DNA from: Pseudomonas campi
GTDB taxonomy: Bacteria > Pseudomonadota > Gammaproteobacteria > Pseudomonadales > Pseudomonadaceae
NCBI RefSeq assembly: GCF_013200955.2
Contig: NZ_CP053697.2
Coordinates: forward strand, 3,038,001-3,102,000
Reading direction: 5' to 3'
DNA: 64,000 nucleotides
In this document: piece by piece, positions 15,355 through 24,062 of the stretch
How positions within the stretch are numbered: the first letter of the stretch is position 1
Layout: each line of letters starts with the position of its first letter
The notes under the pieces: generated by a model
Seen by the model: only the letters and a program-made list of their open reading frames with translations
What the model was told of the DNA's origin: nothing
The model's database searches: none
Program-made: the position numbers and the translations under genes

Positions 15355-15753
15355 ATGCACCTGATCACCGCCCAGCTGAAACTCATCATGCTGATCACCG
15401 GCGCCCTCACCTGCACCATGGCCTACGCCCTTGTCGCGCCGCAGGCCGCGCTGCTGTCGATGTTTGGTGAAGCCCTGCCGGACAGCCCGCTGATGCACAT
15501 CGTGGTGCGCAGCTGGGGCATGCTGATCACCCTGCTCGGCGCGGCGCTGATCTACGGCGCCTTCAACCCGGCCGTGCGCCCACTGGTGCTGACCCTCGCC
15601 GGCCTGAGCAAGCTGGTGTTTGTTGGCCTGCTGATACTGCTGGGCGGCCAGTACCTGCCGCAGACCCTCACGCCGATCGTGGTCGATAGCCTGGCCGTGA
15701 TCCTCTACGCCATCTGCCTGCCGCGCGCTCGCCGCGAAGCCGCCGCGGTTTGA
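15355..15753 (+). CDS. Four-TM membrane protein of unknown function
   Basis: A 132-aa protein with about four membrane segments (LIMLITGALTCTMAYALV; SWGMLITLLGAALIYGAF; VLTLAGLSKLVFVGLLILLG; PIVVDSLAVILYAICL) and a short basic tail. AAGGAAG precedes the ATG. The AAGGTGTCGAC motif about 70 bp upstream also occurs before the 53-aa gene (near 8719), which could mean shared regulation. Family not recognised. Confidence 0.7.
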   Translation: MHLITAQLKLIMLITGALTCTMAYALVAPQAALLSMFGEALPDSPLMHIVVRSWGMLITLLGAALIYGAFNPAVRPLVLTLAGLSKLVFVGLLILLGGQYLPQTLTPIVVDSLAVILYAICLPRARREAAAV

Positions 15754-15773
15754 GCCTGAGCCACTAGGGTCTA

Positions 15774-16574
15774 TCAGTCGCTCAGATAGCTCTGCACGAT
15801 GCGGTCGTAGCTGCCGTCCTCGACCAGTTGCCGCAACACCTGCGCATAGCTCTGCACGAACTCCGCCGTGTTGCTCTTCTTGCTGAACGCTACTTCGGCA
15901 GCCTCGGCGGAAACCACCACGGCCGTCGGCTGGATGCTGTCGTCGAGGCCCAGCTGCTGGGTCTCATAGAGGCCCGTGCTCTCATCGGCAATCACGCCGT
16001 CGATGCGCCTCTTCTTGACCATCTGCCACAGGTTGGCGCGACTGGTGGTGAACGACACGCGCGAGGCGAAGTCGGCATCGGCCATCAACTGCTGATAGAC
16101 CGGCCCGTAGGAAACATCGATCTGCGCGCCCAGGCGGAACGTGGTGTTCTGCAGCTCGAGCAGATCGCTGACGGGCCAGCGGGCCAGGGCGTCCTGGTGC
16201 ATGAAAAGGATATTGCGCGAGGGTTTCAGCACCGCGCCGGAGAAGTGCGCATACACCTCGCGCTCGGGCTTGCGAAAGGCGCCAGGGAGAATATCCAACC
16301 GCCCCAGCTCTAGCTCCCGGAGCGCCCGCGCCCAGGGCATTTTGACCAGCTTCACCGTACAGCCCAGACGCTCCAGCGCCGCTCGGTTAAGGTCAATGTC
16401 GATACCGCCGACCTCGCCATTCGCGCGCAGCATGCTGAAGGGCGGGTCATCGTCCCAGCGCAGGGTCTTCTGGCAGGCCTGCACCACCCCCGGGAGGCTG
16501 ATAAGCAGAAGCAGCACCGTGCATGTATAGAAACGGCGTAGCGGGCTCGAAGCGTCGACGACAACTCTATCCAA
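15774..16574 (-). CDS. Orphan extracellular solute-binding protein, family 3
   Basis: A periplasmic protein of about 266 aa: signal peptide (YTCTVLLLLISLPGVVQA), then LRWDDDPPFSML, GIDIDLNRAALERLGC, LPGAFRKPERE and DGVIADESTG, which match amino-acid-type binding proteins. No ABC permease or ATPase is adjacent, so it may act as a sensor or use a distant transporter. There is no ATG just before the signal; TTG at 16574 is the best start, but the frame stays open to 16739 and the start is uncertain. Confidence 0.7.
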   Translation of the reverse strand: MDRVVVDASSPLRRFYTCTVLLLLISLPGVVQACQKTLRWDDDPPFSMLRANGEVGGIDIDLNRAALERLGCTVKLVKMPWARALRELELGRLDILPGAFRKPEREVYAHFSGAVLKPSRNILFMHQDALARWPVSDLLELQNTTFRLGAQIDVSYGPVYQQLMADADFASRVSFTTSRANLWQMVKKRRIDGVIADESTGLYETQQLGLDDSIQPTAVVVSAEAAEVAFSKKSNTAEFVQSYAQVLRQLVEDGSYDRIVQSYLSD

Positions 16575-16833
16575 GATCAGCGCTCGCAGGGACTCGTCCG
16601 ATGGGTTTGAGTCTAGAGAAGCGCGCGGGCGGCGGCCACGATTTCCTGCGGCTGCCCAGACTCGGCCATGGCCCCACCTGCAGCAGAGCCACTGGGCATG
16701 GCTTACACGCAAGAACCTAGCGGTAGACGACCGAGACAATCAGGGCTCAGCAGCAGGCTTCTCCAGCTTTTCCCCACGTGGAATTACCACGTAAGATCGG
16801 ATCGGCTAGCTGTTCGCTAGCTACTGATTAACC

Positions 16834-17304
16834 ATGGCTAGGGATTCGCCAGTGACTTCATCAGCTAGAGCACTAACCTTTTTAGTTGTACTTCTGCCCT
16901 TACTAACAGCCTGCCAAGCAGGACCGCCCCCTGCCCCAAAAGCGCGAATTGAGCCCGTAATAGTCGACGTTTCAAAGTGGGCAACCGATCCAAGTCAATG
17001 TCACCGCGAGTACAACACCATCAATGGAGAATACATTTCCGGCATGGTGTGCAGCTCAGCAGCTGAGGGCCTGCTAAGGAATGGCGATCCCGCAATTCGC
17101 GTATTTCTTGGCCACTCTCAGGTAACCGGGCCCTTACCTATTCCGCAGACTCTTGAGGGTGCTCGAGTAGAGGAGCAAGGACTTCAGCTTCATCTGCAGT
17201 GCGGCTGGTTGAGTCTTGACGCGGAATCAGGTCAGCAGGTGTTGAACTGCTTGCTGACTGCAGATGACCAGCAGCTTGTGAACGTATTGTTCAATTACGA
17301 TTGA
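16834..17304 (+). CDS. Lipoprotein of unknown function
   Basis: A 156-aa predicted lipoprotein with lipobox LLTAC at about residues 25-29 followed by a Pro/Ala-rich linker. The mature domain has four cysteines (QCHREY, MVCSS, LQCGW, NCLLT) that could form two disulfides. Base composition is less GC-rich than that of its neighbours. The ATG at 16834 lacks a strong ribosome site. No family recognised. Confidence 0.65.
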   Translation: MARDSPVTSSARALTFLVVLLPLLTACQAGPPPAPKARIEPVIVDVSKWATDPSQCHREYNTINGEYISGMVCSSAAEGLLRNGDPAIRVFLGHSQVTGPLPIPQTLEGARVEEQGLQLHLQCGWLSLDAESGQQVLNCLLTADDQQLVNVLFNYD

Positions 17305-17346
17305 GCATCTTCGACACTTAATCGACAGCCACAGTCCCTAGAAAGC

Positions 17347-17381
17347 AAAAGCCCCCGAAACTCTAGGAATTTCGGGGGCTT
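17347..17381 (-). terminator. Bidirectional terminator (tRNA-Ser / lipoprotein)
   Basis: A perfect 12-bp stem, AAGCCCCCGAAA/TTTCGGGGGCTT. The CAAAA flank gives a short U-tract for leftward transcription from tRNA-Ser. Confidence 0.75.
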
Positions 17382-17394
17382 AGGCTTTCATGTA

Positions 17395-17484
17395 TGGCGG
17401 GAAGATAGGGATTCGAACCCTAGGTGCACTTGCGTACACAACGGATTTCGAATCCGTCCCGTTCGGCCACTCCGGCATCTTCCC
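17395..17484 (-). tRNA. tRNA-Ser (CGA)
   Basis: A 90-nt class II tRNA with acceptor GGGAAGA/TCTTCCC, discriminator G and encoded CCA. The anticodon stem ACGGA/TCCGT has loop TTCGAAA (anticodon CGA, reads UCG). The T-arm GGTTCGAATCC and a long variable arm are clear. Confidence 0.95.
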
Positions 17485-17600
17485 ACGGCGGCGCGCATGA
17501 TATCAGCTCAAGGCGTTTTGGCGAACCCCGTTCGGCGTTTTTTTCGCATGGATTCAGGTGCTTGCGCACTCGCAGTGCAATGCGGGCTTTTCCCGGGCAG

Positions 17601-17627
17601 AAAAAAGAGGAGCCTAGGCTCCTCTTT
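17601..17627 (-). terminator. Terminator of purC
   Basis: An 11-bp stem, AAAGAGGAGCC/GGCTCCTCTTT with a 2-nt loop; six A on the plus strand give the U-tract for leftward transcription. Confidence 0.85.
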
Positions 17628-17650
17628 ACTAGCGCCCATGCAAACGCCGG

Positions 17651-18520
17651 TCAGTTGGTCAGACGGGTCAGTGCTTCGCGGTACTTGTCCGCAGTCTTTT
17701 GCGCCACGTCGGCCGGTACGGCGGGAGCTGGCGGCTCCTTGTTCCAGCCGGTGGATTCCAGCCAGTCACGCACAAACTGCTTGTCGAAGCTCGGCGGGTT
17801 GCTGCCTTCGGCGTAGCTGTCGGCCGGCCAGAAGCGGCTGGAGTCGGGGGTCAGCGCCTCGTCCATCAGGGTCAGGGTGCCGTCTTCGTCCAGGCCGAAT
17901 TCGAACTTGGTGTCGGCGATGATGATGCCGCGGGTGGCCGCGTATTCCACCGCTGCGCTGTACAGGGCGATGGCGGTGTCGCGCACCTTGGCCGCCAGTT
18001 CGGCGCCGATGATCGCCTCGCACTGGGCGAAGCTGATGTTCTCGTCATGGTCGCCGACGGCGGCCTTGGTCGAGGGGGTGAAGATCGGTTGCGGCAGCTT
18101 GGCTGCCTCTTTCAGCCCGGCTGGCAGCTGGATGCCGCAGACGGTGCCGCTCTTCTGATATTCCTTCCAGCCGGAGCCGACGATGTAGCCGCGCACGATG
18201 GCTTCCACCGCCACCGGCTGCAGACGCTTGGCCACTACGGCACGACCTTCCACCAGCGGCAGCTCGGCAGCCGGCACCACGTCTTCGACCTTGTCGCCGG
18301 TGAAGTGGTTGGGCACCACATCCTTGAGCTTGTCGAACCAGAAGTTGGAGATGGCGGTGAGGATCTTGCCCTTGTCCGGGATCGGCTCGTTGAGGATCAC
18401 GTCGAAGGCCGACAGGCGATCGGTGGCGACCATCAGCATGCGCTTGGCGTCGATTTCGTAGAGGTCGCGGACTTTGCCCGAATAGATTTTCTTCAGGCTC
18501 AGGGTGCTGGGAGTGGTCAT
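17651..18520 (-). CDS. purC: SAICAR synthase, long form
   Basis: A 289-aa enzyme that joins aspartate to CAIR (purine pathway). The sequence is the long type seen in yeast and many beta-proteobacteria: [15 protein letters not shown] at the N-terminus, [49 protein letters not shown] and a [12 protein letters not shown] tail. The usual P. aeruginosa PurC is the short form of about 236 aa, so this locus may carry a replacement. Start at 18520. It follows dapA-bamC in the same direction, with a hairpin between. Confidence 0.93.
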   Translation of the reverse strand: MTTPSTLSLKKIYSGKVRDLYEIDAKRMLMVATDRLSAFDVILNEPIPDKGKILTAISNFWFDKLKDVVPNHFTGDKVEDVVPAAELPLVEGRAVVAKRLQPVAVEAIVRGYIVGSGWKEYQKSGTVCGIQLPAGLKEAAKLPQPIFTPSTKAAVGDHDENISFAQCEAIIGAELAAKVRDTAIALYSAAVEYAATRGIIIADTKFEFGLDEDGTLTLMDEALTPDSSRFWPADSYAEGSNPPSFDKQFVRDWLESTGWNKEPPAPAVPADVAQKTADKYREALTRLTN

Positions 18521-18550
18521 GTCGGAATTTCCGCCTTGATCAAACGAAAC

Positions 18551-18575
18551 AGGCGAAACCCACCGGGTTTCGCCT
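18551..18575 (-). terminator. Hairpin between bamC and purC
   Basis: A perfect 11-bp stem, AGGCGAAACCC/GGGTTTCGCCT with a 3-nt loop, lying leftward of bamC; the T-rich flank is weak. It may be a terminator or attenuator. Confidence 0.6.
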
Positions 18576-18622
18576 ATCGAGTTACTGCTCGGCCGGCACC
18601 CGAGGTGCCGGCACGTTGCAAC

Positions 18623-19735
18623 TTAGCCGAGGTTTTCCTGGATCAGCTGCAACACACGGCGCGCCACGTCTTCCGGCGCTACGGTGTTGAGGTCCTTCTC
18701 CACGGAAACCTGTACGTCGCCATCGGCTGAGCGGGTCAGGCGGACCTGAAAGCGCTCGGCGCGGGCGTCGATTTCTTCCTGGCTCGGCTCGCTGCCGAAC
18801 AGGCCGCTGATGAAGCCTTTCTCTTCTTCCGGCTTCTTCGCGCCTTCAGCCAGGTTGACGTAGTACACGCCCAGGCTGCGGTTGATGTCGTCGATGCGCA
18901 CGTTGCCCAGTTCCAGGGAACGACCGACGCTGGACCAGGCACGATCGAAGTCGGTGCTGAGGTTGAGTACCGGGTTGCCGTTGCCGTCCTGGGTCAGGCT
19001 GACGCGGCTCGGTGCATCGTAGTCGCGGGCGGCCAGCAGGGACACCGAGCCGTGCTCGGCGGTGCTGCTCAGGTCAGCCAGCATGCCGTCGAGCAGCGAG
19101 GCCTCCAGCGGGGCATTGCCGGTGCGCGCCGGGAAGGCGACGTCGGCAGTGCTACCCTCGTCGCGCTCGGCGCTGACCACGAATACTTCGCTGGTGTTAC
19201 GCACCACGCCCGGCTCGATGCGCACGCGTACGCGCACTTCATTGTCACTGTCAGTCATCAGGTCGCCCAAGCGACGCGCCATGGACGGTGCCAGCTCTGC
19301 AGCCGGCTGCCAGGCGCTGCTGAACTCGCCGGTCTGCGGACGCTCTTCGGCAATACGGAAACCGTTGTTCTCGAAATACTGGCGGGCCACCGGCCAGACT
19401 TCCGCCGGGCTGCGCTGAGCCACCAGCCAGCGCGAGTCACCGCTCTTCTGCAGGCTGAACTCGCTGGTCTCGCCGACCGCCATGGCCTGCGGACGCGGCA
19501 CTTCGAATTTTTCCGGAGTATCGGTGCTGGTGGCCACGTTCATCGGCACCGGCAGCAGGGGGTCGATGCGCTTGGCATCGACGTTCGCCGGCATCTGCAT
19601 CGGCGCGGTCTGGCGCGCGTCCAGGTAATCGGTGCCGCGGTCACGGAAATAGCCTTCGTCACCCCACAGCCACCCGCAACCGCTGGTGCTGGAGATAATC
19701 ACGGCAAGGGCGGAAAGTCCGGCCAATCGCTTCAT
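18623..19735 (-). CDS. bamC: Outer-membrane assembly lipoprotein BamC
   Basis: A 370-aa lipoprotein of the BAM complex that folds beta-barrel proteins into the outer membrane. The signal peptide ends in lipobox TSGC followed by GWLWGDEGYFRDRGTDYLDA, the conserved BamC lasso region. Two helix-grip domains follow (about residues 90-210 and 230-350). The ATG at 19735 is chosen by signal peptide and AGGAAG upstream. It starts 17 bp after dapA in the same operon, the conserved dapA-bamC pairing of gamma-proteobacteria. Confidence 0.93.
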   Translation of the reverse strand: MKRLAGLSALAVIISSTSGCGWLWGDEGYFRDRGTDYLDARQTAPMQMPANVDAKRIDPLLPVPMNVATSTDTPEKFEVPRPQAMAVGETSEFSLQKSGDSRWLVAQRSPAEVWPVARQYFENNGFRIAEERPQTGEFSSAWQPAAELAPSMARRLGDLMTDSDNEVRVRVRIEPGVVRNTSEVFVVSAERDEGSTADVAFPARTGNAPLEASLLDGMLADLSSTAEHGSVSLLAARDYDAPSRVSLTQDGNGNPVLNLSTDFDRAWSSVGRSLELGNVRIDDINRSLGVYYVNLAEGAKKPEEEKGFISGLFGSEPSQEEIDARAERFQVRLTRSADGDVQVSVEKDLNTVAPEDVARRVLQLIQENLG

Positions 19736-19752
19736 GCGTAATGCTTCCTCGG

Positions 19753-20631
19753 TTAAACCAGTACGCCGGACTGGCGCAGGGCCTGACGCAGCGGTTCGTG
19801 ACAACGCGGGCTGAGCCAGGTCAGGGGCAGGCGGATGCCATCCGGCATCATGCCCATTTCATGCAGGGCCCACTTCACCGGAATCGGGTTGGATTCGATG
19901 AACAGGGTTTTGTGCAGCGGCATCAGGCGTTCGTTGATGGCCCGGGCAGTGGCGGCATCGCCAGCCATCGCGGCGGCGCACAGTTCGGCCATGGCGCGCG
20001 GCGCGACGTTGGCGGTCACCGAGATGTTGCCCTTGCCGCCCATCAGCATCAGTTCGACGGCAGTGGCGTCGTCACCGGAATACACCAGGAAATCCTTGCT
20101 CACCCGGTCCAGTACTTCCTGGCCACGCTGCAGGTCGCCGGTGGCTTCCTTGATGCCGATGATGTTGGCGATCTTGGACAGGCGCTCGACGGTCTCCGGC
20201 AGCATGTCGCAAACAGTACGACCCGGCACGTTGTAGAGAATCTGTGGAATCGCCACAGCTTCGGCGATATGGCGGAAGTGCTGGTACAGGCCTTCCTGGG
20301 TCGGCTTGTTGTAGTAGGGGGTTACCAGCAGGCAGGCATCGGCGCCGACGCTCTTGGCGTTCTGGGTCAGCTCGACCGCTTCGCGGGTGCTGTTGGCGCC
20401 GGTACCGGCGATCACCGGGATGCGCCCGTTGACCTGATCGACTACGCGGCGGATGACCTCGACGTGCTCGTGGACATCCAGGGTGGCGGACTCACCCGTG
20501 GTGCCGACGGCAACGATGGCGTTGGTGCCCTCTTGCAGGTGGAAGTCCACCAGCTTGCTCAGGCTGTCCCAATCCAGACCACCCTGTGCGTCCATGGGCG
20601 TGACCAGTGCCACCATACTGCCCGAAATCAT
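19753..20631 (-). CDS. dapA: 4-hydroxy-tetrahydrodipicolinate synthase
   Basis: A 292-aa lysine/diaminopimelate pathway enzyme condensing pyruvate with aspartate semialdehyde. Motifs: GTTGESATL near residue 44, [13 protein letters not shown] with the catalytic Tyr, and GIKEATGDL with the Schiff-base Lys near residue 161. The ATG at 20631 follows AGGAGCGG. Divergent from gcvR. Confidence 0.97.
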   Translation of the reverse strand: MISGSMVALVTPMDAQGGLDWDSLSKLVDFHLQEGTNAIVAVGTTGESATLDVHEHVEVIRRVVDQVNGRIPVIAGTGANSTREAVELTQNAKSVGADACLLVTPYYNKPTQEGLYQHFRHIAEAVAIPQILYNVPGRTVCDMLPETVERLSKIANIIGIKEATGDLQRGQEVLDRVSKDFLVYSGDDATAVELMLMGGKGNISVTANVAPRAMAELCAAAMAGDAATARAINERLMPLHKTLFIESNPIPVKWALHEMGMMPDGIRLPLTWLSPRCHEPLRQALRQSGVLV

Positions 20632-20844
20632 GCAACCGCTCCTGCCGGAAAAAGAGAGCCGTAATGGTACTGACGCCACCAGGGTTGTACAAGCAAAGGA
20701 CTGCACCAGCCGACCGTTAAACAGAATGTGCTGTCAGCCACGCCGTACGCCGCACCGGCATTCCCCTGAGCGGTGCTTTTCGCTACCCTTCCTGCTTTGT
20801 TCGCCACGTCATGTGCCGATCACTCTTCGTTTTAGGAATGCTGC

Positions 20845-21402
20845 ATGTCCACCCCCCAGGTTCGCGAACAATTCCTCGTTATCAGCGCCCTCGGCGCCAA
20901 CCCCATGGAGCTGACCAGCGTGCTGTGCCGGACCAGCCAGGAGAACCGCTGCGCCATCGTCAGCACTCGCCTGACCCGCCACGGCGAGTTCAGCGCGCTG
21001 ATCCTGCAGGTCAGCGGCAGCTGGGATGCCCTGGCGCGCCTGGAGGCGGCCCTGCCGGTACTGGCCAAGAAGCACAGCTTCAGCGTCAACATGACCCGCA
21101 GCGGCGCCCAGGAAAGTCGCCCCCAGGCCCTGCCTTACGTGGCCTACGTCAGCTGCGTGTACCGCCCGGACATCCTCAACGAGCTGTGCCAGTTCTTCAG
21201 TGATCACCGCGTCGAGCTGGAAAACATCACCTGCGACACCTACCAGGCGCCGCAGACCGGCGGCACCCTGCTGAATGCCACGCTGACCGTGACCCTGCCA
21301 GCAGGCACGCAGATCAGCTGGCTGCGCGACCAGTTCCTCGACTTCGCCGACTCGCTCAACCTCGATGCGCTGATCGAACCCTGGCGCCCGCAGAATCCTT
21401 AG
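20845..21402 (+). CDS. gcvR: Glycine cleavage system repressor-like ACT protein
   Basis: A 185-aa protein with two ACT domains (about residues 9-85 and 95-175), without a DNA-binding domain. It resembles GcvR, which modulates GcvA by protein contact. AGGAATG precedes the ATG. The stop codon TAG is formed by the target duplication plus the first base of the MITE-like element that follows. Before insertion this stop would have lain 9 nt from the bcp start, with the bcp ribosome site overlapping it. Confidence 0.9.
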   Translation: MSTPQVREQFLVISALGANPMELTSVLCRTSQENRCAIVSTRLTRHGEFSALILQVSGSWDALARLEAALPVLAKKHSFSVNMTRSGAQESRPQALPYVAYVSCVYRPDILNELCQFFSDHRVELENITCDTYQAPQTGGTLLNATLTVTLPAGTQISWLRDQFLDFADSLNLDALIEPWRPQNP

Positions 21403-21667
21403 GGTCTGTTCCCGTTTCGTTCACGGCCGCGACGGAGCCCGTTTTTGCGCGGAACTAGGCACGAGACGCGAGGTTTGGTCGCCCAAATGAGCCGTCGAGT
21501 AACGACGCTCCGCGCAAAAACGAGCCCGTCCCTGCGGGTTGCGCGTAAAATCGCGCCATGCGTCGTTGCGGGACTTGCCAAGGGAATGACCATTGCCTGC
21601 GTCCCGCGCCTAGCCTGGCGCGATTTTGCGCAGCAACGCGACTCGCGAACGAAACGGGAACAGACCC
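21402..21667. mobile_element. MITE-like element between gcvR and bcp
   Basis: A 266-bp non-coding element with perfect 21-bp terminal inverted repeats (GGGTCTGTTCCCGTTTCGTTC at the left) flanked by a TTA direct repeat (21399-21401 and 21668-21670). Inside are two more inverted pairs: GTTTTTGCGCGGA with TCCGCGCAAAAAC, and AAATCGCGCCA with TGGCGCGATTT. No transposase. A 3-bp duplication and this end sequence suggest mobilisation by an IS5-group transposase. Confidence 0.85.
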
Positions 21668-21680
21668 TTAGGAGCAGAAC

Positions 21681-22154
21681 ATGGCAGTGACCCTCGACCA
21701 GCTGGTCGCCGACTTCAGCGCCGCCGCCACCAGCGGCGTGCAGGTATCCCTGAGCGCCCTCAAGGGCCAGCAAGTGGTGATCTACTTCTACCCGAAGGAC
21801 AGCACCCCGGGCTGCACCACCGAAGGCCAGGGCTTTCGCGACCACTACCCGGCCTTCCGGGCGGCCAATACCCTGGTGTTCGGCGTATCGCGCGACGGCA
21901 TGAAGTCCCACGAGAACTTCAAGTGCAAGCAGGAGTTCCCCTTCGAGCTGATCTCGGACAAGGACGAAGCGCTCTGCCAGCTGTTCGACGTGATCAAGCT
22001 GAAGAAGCTTTACGGCAAGGAATACCTGGGCGTCGACCGCAGCACCTTCCTCATCGACCAGAACGGCGTGCTGCGCCAGGAATGGCGTGGGGTGAAGGTG
22101 CCGGGGCATGTCGAGGCCGTACTGGCCGCCGCCCAGGCGCTGAGCAAGCGCTAA
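21681..22154 (+). CDS. bcp: Thioredoxin-dependent peroxiredoxin (Bcp/PrxQ)
   Basis: A 157-aa cytoplasmic peroxidase. The peroxidatic Cys is in STPGCTTEGQGF, preceded by YFYPKD; the usual resolving Cys five residues on is replaced (CTTEGQ), so another Cys such as that in NFKCKQ may resolve. TAGGAG precedes the ATG and is adjacent to the right end of the MITE-like element, so its old co-transcription with gcvR is probably broken. A strong terminator follows. Confidence 0.93.
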   Translation: MAVTLDQLVADFSAAATSGVQVSLSALKGQQVVIYFYPKDSTPGCTTEGQGFRDHYPAFRAANTLVFGVSRDGMKSHENFKCKQEFPFELISDKDEALCQLFDVIKLKKLYGKEYLGVDRSTFLIDQNGVLRQEWRGVKVPGHVEAVLAAAQALSKR

Positions 22155-22167
22155 ACCGCCGAACATG

Positions 22168-22196
22168 AAAAAGGGCCGCAAGCGCGGCCCTTTTTA
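22168..22196 (+). terminator. Terminator of bcp
   Basis: Stem AAGGGCCGC/GCGGCCCTT with flanking A and T runs, 15 bp after the stop. Confidence 0.9.
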
Positions 22197-22226
22197 TTGC
22201 TCATTTCCCAGGTTACTGTCTGAGCA

Positions 22227-22466
22227 TCAGGCCTTGCGCAGCCAATAGCGAAACACCCCACCCGCTTCCTCCTCGCGCAGCAACTCATGCCCGGCCAGGC
22301 GAGCAAAGGCACGGAAATCGCGCTGCGAGCCGGCATCGGTGGCGATCACCTTGAGCACTGCGCCGCTGGGCAAGCGGTTCAGCTCCAGCTTGGCCTTGAG
22401 CAGCGGCAACGGGCAGTTCAGGCCGCTGGCATCCAGCTCGGCATCGCAGGCAACAGGATCGGTCAT
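22227..22466 (-). CDS. TusA/SirA-family sulfur carrier
   Basis: A 79-aa protein with the family motif LDASGLNCPLPLLKAK (Cys near residue 18). The position between bcp and the M48 peptidase matches PA1006 of P. aeruginosa, reported to be needed for nitrate respiration and molybdoenzyme activity. The ATG at 22466 has GGAG upstream; the longer frame to 22574 overlaps the next gene and is rejected. Divergent from bepA. Confidence 0.9.
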   Translation of the reverse strand: MTDPVACDAELDASGLNCPLPLLKAKLELNRLPSGAVLKVIATDAGSQRDFRAFARLAGHELLREEEAGGVFRYWLRKA

Positions 22467-22572
22467 CGGGGCTCTCCACAGGGGCGGCAAGCATACCCAA
22501 GGCCGCACAACCCTGGCCAGCCGACCGCCCAGGCGGCTACAGTACAGCCTTTGTTTGCCATGAGCCCCGTGC

Positions 22573-24006
22573 ATGAAGCTTCTGCGCCCTTCCCTGCTCG
22601 CCCTCGCCTGCCTGCTCGCCTATCCCGTCACTGCCGATGACCTGCCGTCACTGGGCGATGCCAGCTCATCGATCGTCTCGCCGGAACAGGAACATCAGCT
22701 CGGCCGCGCCTGGCTGAGCATTCTGCGCGGTCAGGTCGACCAGCTGTCCGACCCGCAGCTCAAGGACTATGTGGAAAGCAGCGTCTATCGCCTGGCCGAA
22801 ACCAGCCAGGTACAGGACCGACGCCTGGAGTTCGTCCTGCTCAACAGCCCGCAGCTCAACGCCTTCGCCGCGCCAGGCGGGATCATCGGGGTCAACGGCG
22901 GCCTGCTCCTTTCGGCGCAGACCGAAGCCGAATATGCCTCAGTGATGGCCCACGAACTGGCGCACTTGTCGCAACGCCACTTCGCCCGCGGTATCGAGGC
23001 CCAGCAGCGCATGCAGGTGCCGGTGATGGCCGCCATGCTCGCCGGTATCGTCGCCGCAGCTGCTGGCGCCGGTGATGCCGGCATCGCCACCATCATGGGC
23101 GCCCAGGCCGCAGCCATCCAGGAACAGCGGCGCTTCTCGCGGCAGAACGAACAGGAAGCCGACCGCATCGGCCTGCTCAACCTGGAAAAGGCCGGCTATG
23201 ACCCACGCGCCATGCCGAGCATGTTCGAGCGCCTGTTGCGCCAGTATCGCTACGACCGCAAGCCGCCGGAATTCCTCCTCACCCACCCGGTATCCGAGTC
23301 GCGTATCGCCGACACCCGCAACCGCGCCGAGCAATATCAGCCCGGAGGCATCGAAGACAGCCTGCGCTACCAACTGATGCGCGCCCGCCTGCAGCTGACC
23401 TTCGAGGAGACGCCAGGAATCGCCGCCAAGCGCTTTCGCGCCATGCTGGAGGAAAACCCCAAGCTGGACGCGGCGCGTTATGGCCTGGCCATCGCCAAGA
23501 TCAAGGGCGGCCAGCTCAACGAAGCCCGTTCGTTGCTGCAGGAGCTGCTGGCCAAGGCACCCGAGGACATCACCTACAACCTGGCCATGGTCGACCTGGA
23601 CATCACCAGCAATCGCCTGAACGATGCCCGTCAGCGCGTCGAGCGCCTGCGCAACCTGTATCCGAACAACTACCCACTGGACCAGGCGCGCATCGACCTG
23701 ATGTTCAAACAGAACCAGGGCAAGGAAGCCGAGGTAGCGCTCAACGAACTGCTCAAGAACCGCCCGCATGATCCGGATGTCTGGTATCAGGTGGCCGAGG
23801 CCCGCGGCCTGGCCGGCAATATCATCGGCCTGCACCAGGCCCGCGCCGAGTTCTTCGCCCTGGTCGGCGACTACGACCAGGCCCTGTCGCAACTGGACCT
23901 GGCCAAGCGCCGCGCCAGCAGCAACTTCCCTCTGGCTTCGCGTATCGATGCACGCCAACAGGAGCTGATGGAAGAAAAACGCGCGATCGACAAGATGCTG
24001 CGCTGA
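22573..24006 (+). CDS. bepA: M48 metalloprotease with TPR domain (BepA-like)
   Basis: A 477-aa periplasmic protein: signal peptide (residues 1-21), M48 domain with zinc motif HELAHLSQRH near residue 127 and the later ExxxD set NEQEADRIG, then a C-terminal TPR region (about 270-470). BepA in E. coli degrades or assists misassembled LptD and BAM substrates. Start at 22573. The terminator at 24019 ends it. Confidence 0.92.
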   Translation: MKLLRPSLLALACLLAYPVTADDLPSLGDASSSIVSPEQEHQLGRAWLSILRGQVDQLSDPQLKDYVESSVYRLAETSQVQDRRLEFVLLNSPQLNAFAAPGGIIGVNGGLLLSAQTEAEYASVMAHELAHLSQRHFARGIEAQQRMQVPVMAAMLAGIVAAAAGAGDAGIATIMGAQAAAIQEQRRFSRQNEQEADRIGLLNLEKAGYDPRAMPSMFERLLRQYRYDRKPPEFLLTHPVSESRIADTRNRAEQYQPGGIEDSLRYQLMRARLQLTFEETPGIAAKRFRAMLEENPKLDAARYGLAIAKIKGGQLNEARSLLQELLAKAPEDITYNLAMVDLDITSNRLNDARQRVERLRNLYPNNYPLDQARIDLMFKQNQGKEAEVALNELLKNRPHDPDVWYQVAEARGLAGNIIGLHQARAEFFALVGDYDQALSQLDLAKRRASSNFPLASRIDARQQELMEEKRAIDKMLR

Positions 24007-24018
24007 TCAGGCAGACAT

Positions 24019-24047
24019 AAAAAAGCCCGGCATTGCCGGGCTTTTTT
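24019..24047 (+). terminator. Convergent terminator bepA / nadA
   Basis: A perfect 14-bp stem, AAAAAAGCCCGGCA/TGCCGGGCTTTTTT, usable from both sides. Confidence 0.92.
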
Positions 24048-24062
24048 CTTTATGCACTCACC

